Origin: Sungkyunkwania multivorans
GTDB lineage: Bacteria; Bacteroidota; Bacteroidia; Flavobacteriales; Flavobacteriaceae
Assembly: GCF_042675645.1 (NCBI RefSeq)
Contig: NZ_JBHTJH010000025.1
Location: 62,001 to 126,000 of the forward strand
Length of the DNA stretch: 64,000 bases
Reading direction: 5' to 3'
In this document: positions 33,736-41,237 of the stretch, piece after piece
How the letters are laid out: every line of letters starts with the position of its first letter
How positions within the stretch are numbered: position 1 is the first letter of the stretch
Notes under the pieces: generated by a model
What the model was told of the DNA's origin: nothing
Databases searched by the model: none
Seen by the model: the letters and a program-made list of their open reading frames with translations, nothing else
Position numbers and translations under genes: made by a program

Positions 33736-34839
33736 ATGATTTCAGAGGTAATATCCACTAAAGAACTTCCAAAAATGGACCCCGTTTTTGGGCAATTGTC
33801 TTTCGACGATCACGAACAGATCGTTTTTTGCCAGGACAAAGATACAGGTTTGAAAGCAATAATCGGGATACATAATACGGTTCTTGGCCCAGCTCTTGGC
33901 GGTACCCGTATGTGGACATATAATAGCGAATGGGATGCCCTTAACGATGTGTTACGACTTTCTAGGGGAATGACCTTTAAATCGGCCATTACAGGATTGA
34001 ATCTAGGAGGAGGAAAAGCTGTGATCATCGGCGATGCTAAAACGCAAAAGACCCCAGCGCTAATGAAGCGTTTTGGTGAATTTGTTCATTCTTTAGGAGG
34101 GAAATATATCACCGCGGAAGATGTGGGCATGGAAACTGCCGATATGGATCTGGTTAGAGATGTGACACCGTATGTTACGGGTATATCCGAATCTAGAGGC
34201 GGCGCAGGAAACCCTTCGCCAATCACAGCCTATGGTGTTTTCATGGGAATGAAGGCAGCAGCAAAGCATCAATTTGGCTCTGATGTCTTAGAAGATAAAA
34301 AAGTGCTGGTTCAAGGTATAGGCCATGTTGGTGAAACTTTGGTAGAGCATCTAACAAATGAGGGAGCGAAGGTTGTTATTTCAGATATCAATGAAGAACG
34401 ACTGCAGGCCATTAGTGTCAAATATGGTGCTTCGATCTTTCGTGGAAAAGACCTCTATGAGGCAGATATGGATATCTATGCTCCCTGTGCGCTTGGGGCC
34501 ACTATCAATGACGAATCCATTGCTAAATTAAAGGCCCGAGTGATCGCCGGTGCCGCAAACAATCAGTTGGCCAATGAAGTGAGGCACGGTGCCATGCTTA
34601 AAGATAAAGGGATTGCCTATGCACCCGACTTCCTTATCAACGCTGGTGGTATCATCAATGTGTATGCAGAACTTGAAGGGTATGGTAAAAAAGAGATCAT
34701 CCAGAAAACAGAAAATATCTACAATACCACTTTGGAGATCTTTGCGCATGCAGCGAAGAATAACTGCACTACGCATCAATCGGCATTGAGTATTGCGCAG
34801 TCGCGCATCGAAGCGAGAAAAAGTAGCAAGAATTCGTAA
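33736..34839 (+). CDS. Leucine dehydrogenase (Glu/Leu/Phe/Val dehydrogenase family)
   Basis: NAD-dependent oxidative deamination of branched-chain amino acids, first step of their catabolism and a source of branched-chain fatty acid primers. The 367-residue protein has the substrate pocket GPALGGTRMWTY, the two catalytic lysines in MTFKSAITGLNLGGGKAVIIG (Lys82 and Lys94), AEDVGMETADMDLV and the NAD-binding VLVQGIGHVGETL (residues 190-202). The length matches Bacillus leucine dehydrogenase. The promoter region holds a TATTTTTA element near 33672. It ends at a strong terminator that overlaps the nusB promoter motif. Confidence 0.9.
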   Translation: MISEVISTKELPKMDPVFGQLSFDDHEQIVFCQDKDTGLKAIIGIHNTVLGPALGGTRMWTYNSEWDALNDVLRLSRGMTFKSAITGLNLGGGKAVIIGDAKTQKTPALMKRFGEFVHSLGGKYITAEDVGMETADMDLVRDVTPYVTGISESRGGAGNPSPITAYGVFMGMKAAAKHQFGSDVLEDKKVLVQGIGHVGETLVEHLTNEGAKVVISDINEERLQAISVKYGASIFRGKDLYEADMDIYAPCALGATINDESIAKLKARVIAGAANNQLANEVRHGAMLKDKGIAYAPDFLINAGGIINVYAELEGYGKKEIIQKTENIYNTTLEIFAHAAKNNCTTHQSALSIAQSRIEARKSSKNS

Positions 34840-34857
34840 ATACATTTAAAATAGTTT

Positions 34858-34865
34858 TACTTTTG
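34858..34865 (+). promoter_or_regulatory. Candidate -7 element for nusB, abutting the leucine dehydrogenase terminator
   Basis: TACTTTTG is a full match to TAnnTTTG and sits directly before the terminator stem, 61 bases upstream of the nusB ATG. A TSS placed normally would fall inside the hairpin. No TTG -33 is visible. Confidence 0.45.
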
Positions 34866-34866
34866 C

Positions 34867-34899
34867 GGGCGTAAGAATCTTTCTTACGCCCTTTTTTTT
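34867..34899 (+). terminator. Intrinsic terminator after leucine dehydrogenase
   Basis: GGGCGTAAGA and TCTTACGCCC form a perfect 10-base stem with a 5-base loop, followed by eight T. It ends the leucine dehydrogenase transcript 30 to 60 bases after its stop and precedes nusB. Confidence 0.85.
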
Positions 34900-34925
34900 G
34901 TCAATAGCCATAAAAGTTCTTTCTA

Positions 34926-35870
34926 ATGTTAACAAGAAGACATATTCGTGTAAAGGTGATGCAAGCGGTTTACGCGTTCTCCAAAGCTTCGGAAGACAAT
35001 TTGTCCAAACAAGAGAAGTTCATCAATGCGAGTAGCGAAAGTATGTACGATCTTTATATCCTGATGCTTTCACTGCTTTCAGAAATTAGAAAGCTCGCTG
35101 CGGATAGGCTCAAGAAATCACAAAAGAAATACCTGGCCACCGAAGAAGACAAAGATCCCAACAAAAAGTTTGTGAACAACCAGCTGCTGCAACAGCTGAG
35201 CATCAATAGACAGCTGGAGACAGAATTGGAATACCGCAAGCTCAACAACTGGAAAATGGACGACGAATATGTTGCGATCATCTGGAATGAACTCAGAGAA
35301 AGCGAGAGCTACAAATCGTACATGTCTACCAAAGAGACCTCCTATAAAGAAGACAAGAACTTTATCATTAGTATTTATAGAGATATCATCGCGCCCAACG
35401 ATAAGCTGTATGAATACTTTGAGGATAACAAATTGACCTGGCTCGATGACTTGCCAGTGGTGAACACCGTAGTGGTGAAAACCTTGAAACAATTTGGGCC
35501 AAAAGCGGACGAGAGTTTTTACCTTCCGGACCTTTATAAAGACGAAGAAGACAAGGAATTTGCTAAGGAGCTCTTTAGAAAGACCGTTCTAAATGATGAG
35601 AAACTGCTCAAAGAAATAGAGGGTAAAACACCCAACTGGGACAAAGAGCGTATTGCGGATATCGATATGGTGCTTTTGAAAATGGCCATCTGCGAATTTT
35701 TAAATTTTCCCTCCATACCGATCAAGGTAACCATCAACGAGTATCTAGAAATAGCCAAAGAATATTCCACCCCTAAAAGTAGCGTTTTCATTAACGGCAT
35801 TCTAGATAAACTCACCAAAGAATACATTGAAAATAATAAGTTAAATAAAAGTGGACGCGGGCTGATGTGA
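34926..35870 (+). CDS. nusB: Transcription antitermination protein NusB (long form)
   Basis: RNA-binding component of the rRNA antitermination complex. The 314-residue protein is more than twice the length of E. coli NusB. It starts with the canonical RRHIRVKVMQAVYAF, then has a long charged middle region (about 45-210), and the conserved NusB C-terminal core reappears at WDKERIADIDMVLLKMAICEFL and PIKVTINEYLEIAKEYSTPKSSVFINGILD, quoted in part. The insertion is usual for Flavobacteriia. It is followed by DUF1573 and yajC in a conserved three-gene order. Confidence 0.9.
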   Translation: MLTRRHIRVKVMQAVYAFSKASEDNLSKQEKFINASSESMYDLYILMLSLLSEIRKLAADRLKKSQKKYLATEEDKDPNKKFVNNQLLQQLSINRQLETELEYRKLNNWKMDDEYVAIIWNELRESESYKSYMSTKETSYKEDKNFIISIYRDIIAPNDKLYEYFEDNKLTWLDDLPVVNTVVVKTLKQFGPKADESFYLPDLYKDEEDKEFAKELFRKTVLNDEKLLKEIEGKTPNWDKERIADIDMVLLKMAICEFLNFPSIPIKVTINEYLEIAKEYSTPKSSVFINGILDKLTKEYIENNKLNKSGRGLM

Positions 35871-35918
35871 CAAAATATTGTTATTTTTAGGCGCTAATTA
35901 AAATTTAAAATTTTAGAA

Positions 35919-36476
35919 ATGAGAAAAGGAATAATTTTACTAGGAGCAGCCATGGCTATGGTATTCACTTCGTGTAAGGACAACGCTGCTGAAAAGATCA
36001 AATCAGAAAATGTTGCCCAGGCAGCAGAACGTGACGCGGCAGCAAAGAATTTTCCTGTGATGAAATGGGATAAGGTAGAGCACGATTTTGGTACTATCAA
36101 TGAGGGCGACAAAGTAGAAACTGTTTTTAAATTTACCAATACAGGAACCGCACCTCTCAAGATCGTTAGTGCTAAGGGAAGCTGTGGATGTACAGTACCG
36201 CAACCTCCTACAGAGGCCATCTTGCCAGGAGAATCCAACGAGATCAAGGTACAGTTCAACTCTGCCAATAAGCCAGGAAATCAGCAAAAGACGATTACGG
36301 TGATCGCCAATACAGAGACCGGTAGAGAGATCGTGCGAATCAAAGCGCAAGTGACTCCAGATCCAGAAAAGCAGAAACAACGCGACGAATTGGCAGCAAA
36401 GCGCAAAGCGCAACAGGCTGCATCAGCAACAAATACGAACACAACAACAGGTCACGAAGGCCACGATCATAACTAA
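35919..36476 (+). CDS. DUF1573 lipoprotein
   Basis: A 185-residue exported lipoprotein. The signal peptide ends with a lipobox (VFTSC, Cys19). The domain starts with WDKVEHDFGTINEGDKVETVFKF, followed by NTGTAPLKIVSAKGSCGCTVP and NEIKVQFNSANKPGNQQKTITV, an immunoglobulin-like DUF1573 fold with a CGC motif. The tail after residue 145 is low-complexity (KAQQAASATNTNTTT) and ends in a histidine-rich GHEGHDHN that could bind metal. It sits between nusB and yajC. The function is unknown, though the family is very common in Bacteroidota envelopes. Confidence 0.85.
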   Translation: MRKGIILLGAAMAMVFTSCKDNAAEKIKSENVAQAAERDAAAKNFPVMKWDKVEHDFGTINEGDKVETVFKFTNTGTAPLKIVSAKGSCGCTVPQPPTEAILPGESNEIKVQFNSANKPGNQQKTITVIANTETGREIVRIKAQVTPDPEKQKQRDELAAKRKAQQAASATNTNTTTGHEGHDHN

Positions 36477-36478
36477 GA

Positions 36479-36769
36479 ATGGGAGAAGGATTTCAGGGTA
36501 TGTTACCCTTTTTACTGATGTTCGTGGTGATCATATTTTTTATGGTCATTCCGGCTCAGCGGAGACAAAAGAAGGAAAAGAATTTTATAAATAGCCTTAA
36601 AAAAGGTGATCGTGTTATTACCAAGAGCGGCATGCACGCTAAGGTTTTGGAAGTAAATGACAAGGATAACAGTTGTGTTTTAGAGACCATGGCTGGCAAA
36701 CTGAAGTTTGATCGTTCAGCGATTTCCATGGAAGCTTCAAGCCGACTGCAAACTGCTGTAAAAAAGTAA
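36479..36769 (+). CDS. yajC: Preprotein translocase subunit YajC
   Basis: A 96-residue accessory subunit of the SecDF-YajC complex. One N-terminal membrane helix (about residues 6-25, LPFLLMFVVIIFFMVIP) is followed by QRRQKKEKNFINSLKKGDRVITKSGMHAKV, quoted in part as the family signature KKGDRVITKSGMHAKV. Three bases separate it from the DUF1573 stop, so the two are co-transcribed. An intrinsic terminator follows within 25 bases. Confidence 0.93.
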   Translation: MGEGFQGMLPFLLMFVVIIFFMVIPAQRRQKKEKNFINSLKKGDRVITKSGMHAKVLEVNDKDNSCVLETMAGKLKFDRSAISMEASSRLQTAVKK

Positions 36770-36791
36770 TAAGTTCTTTCCAAGATATAGC

Positions 36792-36821
36792 AAAGCACCT
36801 CAAAACGAGGTGCTTTTTTTA
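36792..36821 (+). terminator. Intrinsic terminator after yajC
   Basis: AAAGCACCTC and GAGGTGCTTT form a perfect 10-base stem with a 5-base loop and are followed by a T-run. It closes the nusB-DUF1573-yajC operon. Confidence 0.85.
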
Positions 36822-36910
36822 TGTGTTCAAGTATCATGACCAGTGAGTGCGTTATTCATAAGTGGCTGAAATTCATTATATTTAAGTAATCAACCATAAC
36901 CTCTAAACAA

Positions 36911-39823
36911 ATGGCAAGACCAACGATTGCAATTATCGCGATGCTCTTTGGTGCACTCTTCTGTACCTGGGCACAGACCAAAACCGTTACTGGAACAGTG
37001 ACAGACGAAGACAACCAACCACTACCCACTGTTTCGGTGGTGGTAAAGAATACCACCCGTGGTACCACTACAGATTTTGATGGAAATTATTCAATAGACG
37101 TCTCTGAAGGAGAGGTTTTTGTTTTTAGCTATGTAGGTTTTGAAAATGCCGAAAGAACCGTCGGCAGTGCGTCGACCATCAATGTGCAATTAAGTTCAGG
37201 ATTGGCACTGGCAGAAGTACAGGTCGTGGGTACCCGTAATCCAAATAGGACCGCAGTTGACACGGCCGTTCCGGTAGATGTGATCGACGTCGCCGAACTG
37301 GCAGGAGCCGCACCACAGGTCAATTTAAACCAGATCCTTAATTATGTCGCACCTTCCTTCACCTCTAATACTCAGACCATCTCTGATGGGACAGACCATA
37401 TCGATCCCGCATCCCTGCGAGGCCTAGGACCCGACCAGGTCTTGGTACTGATCAACGGAAAGCGTAGACATACCTCTTCATTGGTCAATGTCAATGGTAC
37501 CTTTGGCCGAGGTAATGTAGGTACTGACCTGAATGCGATTCCTGCAGCCTCTATTCAACGAATCGAAGTTTTACGAGATGGTGCAGCAGCGCAATATGGT
37601 TCTGATGCCATCGCTGGGGTCATCAATATCGTATTAAGAAAAGATACCGATGAGCTGAATGTCAATATTACCTCTGGAGCACATTTCTCTAAAAATTCCA
37701 ATGGGCAAACCGGAGGCGTCGATGGAGCAACCACTAACATAAGTGCCAATTATGGTATTAAGCTTGGGGAAAAAGGGGGATATGTGAACTTTACTGGGGA
37801 TTTTGACTATCGTGATTTTTATAGTCGTATGAAAGAGTGGGAAGGTAGCGTCTTTAATGCGTATAACGCCATTGAGTTTGTTGCGGCCAATGATGGTTTT
37901 GATATTTCCTTGTTGCCCGATGATATCGCAGAAATTCAGAATTACGGAGCGCAAGTGTCGCACTTCTCCACACAGCTGCAAAATGATATTGCCAACGCAA
38001 GTACCATTGCCGATCTTCAGGCCATCTTGGGTGTAGATGTTACCGATGCCGAATTGGCCGCTCGAGGGCAGGTACGTAGCGATTATAACATGCGTGTCGG
38101 ACAATCGGAGTTGCGAGGAGGACGATTTTTTGCCAATATGATGCTTCCGATGGACGAAGAGGGAACACAGCTCTATTCATTTGCCGGAATCAGTAATAGA
38201 AAAGGAAACTCGGCAGGTTTCTATAGATTGCCAAATCAGTCAAGAACCTATACTCCAGCTTATATCAACGGTTTTTTACCCGAGATCAATTCGGATATCA
38301 CCGATAAATCCGTAGCCGTAGGAATTAAAGGAGCGATCGGTGACTGGAATGTGGACCTAAGCAATACTTGGGGACAGAATTCCTTTCAATATGTGATAGG
38401 TAACACCTCCAATGCCTCATTACAAAATGCAACACCAACGACTTTTGATGCAGGGGGATTTGCGTTCACTCAAAATACCAGCAACCTCGACATCAGCCAA
38501 TTCTATGATGAGATATTAGCTGGATTCAACGTTGCCTTTGGAGCAGAGTACCGGTTTGAAAACTACGAGATCATCGCAGGGGAGGAAGAATCCTATGGAC
38601 AATATACCGATGACGGACAATTGATCACGTTGTTCAATCAGGCGCCTGCCGAAGATTTCTTTGGTAATCCTCGTCCAGGTGGCTCTCAGGTGTTTCCTGG
38701 TTTTAGTCCGAGCAACGAGCTTTCTAGGGGAAGAAGCAGTATTGCTGGGTATATCGACCTAGAAGCTGATATCACAGAAACGATACTGGCCAGTTTTGCG
38801 ACACGATTTGAGGACTATTCAGACTTTGGGTCCACAATCAACTTCAAAGTTTCTGGTCGCGTAAAAGCCACCGACAATATCAATGTTCGGGCGGCTGCAA
38901 GTACCGGATTTCGAGCACCTCATTTGGCACAGTTGAATTTTAACTCTACCTCGACCATTTTTGACAACAATGGGAATCCGCAAGAGGTCGGAACCTTTTC
39001 CAATGATAGTAGAGCGGCCAATTTGTTGGGAATCCCGCAACTGAAGGAAGAGACCTCTAAAAGTGTAAGCTTAGGGTTTACAGCTCAAATTCCAGACTAC
39101 GATCTGTCGATCACCTTAGACGGTTATTTTGTTGCCATCGATGATCGTATCGTCTACACCGGTCAATTTGCAGGACCAGGAACAGGCACGGAACTAGACA
39201 TCCTGTTGGCCCAGGCCAATGCGAGTCGCGCTACGTTCTTTGCCAATGCCATCGATACCGAATCGAAAGGCTTGGATGTCGTCATTACCCATAACATCCG
39301 GTTTGGATCCAATATGCAATTAAGATCTGATCTTGCAGGTACCTTCTCTCAAACTAGGAAAGTTGGTGATATCCAAGCTTCGCAGGTCTTAGAGGATGCC
39401 GGTTTGGTCGATACCTATTTTCCAGAAGACAGTAGAGTATATCTCGAAGAGGCCGTGCCACGGACCAAGGTGAACCTTACCAACAGCTTTACCACCGATA
39501 AGTTCAATATCTTTTTGAGAAATGTATGGTTTGGAAAGGTCACCGAAGCCACGACCATTATAGAGCGTCAACAGGTTTTTGGTTCTAAATTGGTAACCGA
39601 CCTATCTTTTGGCTATCAACTTGGAGAAAGCCTCACTGCCACGATCGGTGCCAACAATATATTCGACATCTATCCAGATAGAGCTGCCCAGGACCTAGAG
39701 CCTAATGTTGCTGGAGATCAAAATAACAGAAGTAGTGGGCGTTTCGATTGGTCGCGTCGATCGCAACAATTTGGTATCGGAGGAAGATTCCTCTTTGCTA
39801 GATTGTCATTCTCGCTAGATTAA
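36911..39823 (+). CDS. TonB-dependent outer-membrane receptor with carboxypeptidase-regulatory-like domain
   Basis: A 970-residue outer-membrane active transporter. A signal peptide (to about residue 24) is followed by a CarboxypepD_reg-like domain starting TKTVTGTVTDEDNQPLPTVSV, then the plug (VDTAVPVDVIDVAEL; SLRGLGPDQVLVLINGKRRH; VLRDGAAAQYGSDAIAGVIN), and a long 22-strand barrel ending with an aromatic-rich final strand (FARLSFSL). No SusD-like lipoprotein follows, so it is not a clear polysaccharide-utilisation locus. The substrate is unknown. It is a single-gene unit bounded by the yajC terminator and repeat copy B. Confidence 0.9.
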   Translation: MARPTIAIIAMLFGALFCTWAQTKTVTGTVTDEDNQPLPTVSVVVKNTTRGTTTDFDGNYSIDVSEGEVFVFSYVGFENAERTVGSASTINVQLSSGLALAEVQVVGTRNPNRTAVDTAVPVDVIDVAELAGAAPQVNLNQILNYVAPSFTSNTQTISDGTDHIDPASLRGLGPDQVLVLINGKRRHTSSLVNVNGTFGRGNVGTDLNAIPAASIQRIEVLRDGAAAQYGSDAIAGVINIVLRKDTDELNVNITSGAHFSKNSNGQTGGVDGATTNISANYGIKLGEKGGYVNFTGDFDYRDFYSRMKEWEGSVFNAYNAIEFVAANDGFDISLLPDDIAEIQNYGAQVSHFSTQLQNDIANASTIADLQAILGVDVTDAELAARGQVRSDYNMRVGQSELRGGRFFANMMLPMDEEGTQLYSFAGISNRKGNSAGFYRLPNQSRTYTPAYINGFLPEINSDITDKSVAVGIKGAIGDWNVDLSNTWGQNSFQYVIGNTSNASLQNATPTTFDAGGFAFTQNTSNLDISQFYDEILAGFNVAFGAEYRFENYEIIAGEEESYGQYTDDGQLITLFNQAPAEDFFGNPRPGGSQVFPGFSPSNELSRGRSSIAGYIDLEADITETILASFATRFEDYSDFGSTINFKVSGRVKATDNINVRAAASTGFRAPHLAQLNFNSTSTIFDNNGNPQEVGTFSNDSRAANLLGIPQLKEETSKSVSLGFTAQIPDYDLSITLDGYFVAIDDRIVYTGQFAGPGTGTELDILLAQANASRATFFANAIDTESKGLDVVITHNIRFGSNMQLRSDLAGTFSQTRKVGDIQASQVLEDAGLVDTYFPEDSRVYLEEAVPRTKVNLTNSFTTDKFNIFLRNVWFGKVTEATTIIERQQVFGSKLVTDLSFGYQLGESLTATIGANNIFDIYPDRAAQDLEPNVAGDQNNRSSGRFDWSRRSQQFGIGGRFLFARLSFSLD

Positions 39824-39849
39824 GATAGTTTATTCTACTCAAAGAATAA

Positions 39850-39986
39850 AATGAGGTTGTCTAAAAAATTGTCATTCCGAGTGTAGCGAAGGAATCTGTT
39901 TGATTTAAGTTAGCGATAAACAGATTACTTCTGCCGAAGTCTCGGCCTCGTAATGACCATATGTCAATTTTTTAGACAACCTCTTT
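39850..39986. repeat. MITE-like palindromic repeat, copy B
   Basis: A 137-base imperfect palindrome with ends TGAGGTTGTCTAAAAAATTG and, in reverse complement, AGAGGTTGTCTAAAAAATTG. Inside lie GTCATTCCGAG...GAAGGAATCTGT and its partner GTCATTACGAG...GAAGTAATCTGT. Ends and core match copy A at 26461-26607. It fills the convergent gap between the TonB receptor and the YdeI-like gene and almost abuts the latter's stop. Confidence 0.7.
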
Positions 39987-39991
39987 ATCGA

Positions 39992-40594
39992 TTAGCAGTT
40001 ACGATATTTATCATTGAGCCCAATGCCGTCTTTGATCATTGGAATGATCTTCTCTAGCCGACTTAACTTTGTGGCTTCTCGTTTTGCCGCAGCGATATAT
40101 TCTGAGAACTCCCGTTGTTTAAAAGGTGTGAATTTATCGAAAGCGATTTTCAAACTAGCGTCTCTAGAAAATGCATCGACCAATTCAGGTGGAACCGAAG
40201 CAGTTTTTTTCTTTTGAGGTTTTATTTCCTTGCCGTCTTTCTGATTTTGAATCGCCTCATGCAAATATGCCTTTATCGGCTTTTCTTGCTTAGCTATTTC
40301 TTCGATGGACTGAAATCGCCATTGCCGCAGCGCAACAGTTTTCTCTTCCTGCGCATTGATCAATACATTTTTCTCGTCTTTCAGAAAGACGCCTTGAAAA
40401 AACCAGATTCCAACATAGGACTTGAAGGCTCCAATACCAGCGACGTTTTTCCCATTTACGGTGTAAGTGGGGATACTCCATTTTAGGGTCTCTATCATTT
40501 CAGTGGTATCAAAGATGGCCCTCAGCATATTTATGGCAGGTATCCATTCACCTTGAGCACTGATATAATCGTCTACAGTACTATATTTTTTCAT
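39992..40594 (-). CDS. DUF1801/YdeI-OmdA family protein
   Basis: A 200-residue cytoplasmic protein in two parts. The N-terminal DUF1801 (YdhG-like) domain is seen as MLRAIFDTTEMIETLKWSIPTY, quoted in part as IETLKWSIPTY, with VAGIGAFKSYVGIWFFQG. The C-terminal YdeI/OmdA-type helical domain has VPPELVDAFSRDASLKIAFDKF and FKQREFSEYIAAAKREATKLSRL, in part. OmdA relatives are linked to bacteriocin protection, but the mechanism is unclear. The ATG at 40594 is used. A longer in-frame reading to 40642 would translate a dispersed repeat (40624-40649) and is rejected. The end abuts repeat copy B. Confidence 0.75.
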   Translation of the reverse strand: MKKYSTVDDYISAQGEWIPAINMLRAIFDTTEMIETLKWSIPTYTVNGKNVAGIGAFKSYVGIWFFQGVFLKDEKNVLINAQEEKTVALRQWRFQSIEEIAKQEKPIKAYLHEAIQNQKDGKEIKPQKKKTASVPPELVDAFSRDASLKIAFDKFTPFKQREFSEYIAAAKREATKLSRLEKIIPMIKDGIGLNDKYRNC

Positions 40595-40623
40595 AAAAAA
40601 CATCTTTTTTTCATTCCCTTGAA

Positions 40624-40649
40624 CCTGCCTGTCGGCAGACAATGGCAGG
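40624..40649. repeat. Short palindromic repeat-like hairpin
   Basis: CCTGCC and GGCAGG flank a smaller inner palindrome (CTGCC with GGCAG), giving two alternative hairpins in a 26-base GC-rich block within AT-rich surroundings. Similar CCTGCC-rich palindromes are dispersed in flavobacterial genomes. It lies just upstream of the YdeI-like gene. Confidence 0.4.
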
Positions 40650-40717
40650 AATCTATTTTTTATGTCTTGATGATGGACTTCATCGCATCCTCAATTTCTT
40701 TTGAATACATTATCCAA

Positions 40718-41218
40718 TCACCAATTTCCGGCGTATCTAAGGTCTTCGCCCTGCTGTTTAAGCAGTTCGAATCTGTACCGCAGAATTTGTCGGATATGTA
40801 AATAATCGTGTGCCAACCAATTTACCAAATATGTCCTAGCGGTCATTCGGCCTAGTTTTGGATGTGTAAAACCATTTTCCCAAGGTGCGTCTTTCAAACC
40901 GCGCAACCAATCGATCGATCGATCTCTTTCAGCATTGAACTTTAACAACATTTCGTTATAATCCTGTTCCGAATAATCTCGCTCAACGACCCACACTATG
41001 GGATCGAAGGGAGGTGGGGTCTCATCAGGTCTTTCCAAACACCACTGTGTTCTAAAGCGAAAATCATCCCGTTCCTCGTCATACAGATGACAAACGATCT
41101 CTAACAGGCACCATTTTTCTGGAGAAGGTCGCCATAGCTGTCGCTGTTGGTTGATATTCTTTAATAGTCCAACAAAGACTTCGCGATTATTTGCAAGTTG
41201 TTCGATTATATCTTTCAT
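40718..41218 (-). CDS. DinB-superfamily protein
   Basis: A 166-residue four-helix-bundle protein with the DinB layout: LLKNINQQRQLWRPSPEKWCLLEIVCHLYDEERDD, read here as RPSPEKWCLLEIVCHLYDEE with a ligand histidine, a middle helix NAERDRSIDWL, and the C-terminal LVNWLAHDYLHIRQILRYR with two more histidines. Three histidines would bind a metal ion. The ATG at 41218 starts the conserved part. It begins 19 bases after the kinase/phospho-lyase fusion gene and is probably in its operon. The reaction is unknown. Confidence 0.78.
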   Translation of the reverse strand: MKDIIEQLANNREVFVGLLKNINQQRQLWRPSPEKWCLLEIVCHLYDEERDDFRFRTQWCLERPDETPPPFDPIVWVVERDYSEQDYNEMLLKFNAERDRSIDWLRGLKDAPWENGFTHPKLGRMTARTYLVNWLAHDYLHIRQILRYRFELLKQQGEDLRYAGNW

Positions 41219-41237
41219 AGTTAAACTTTTTAGCGGT

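Noticed and set aside
36911..39823. Polysaccharide utilisation locus (SusC-like)
   Set aside because: No SusD-like lipoprotein, glycoside hydrolase or sulfatase accompanies the receptor.
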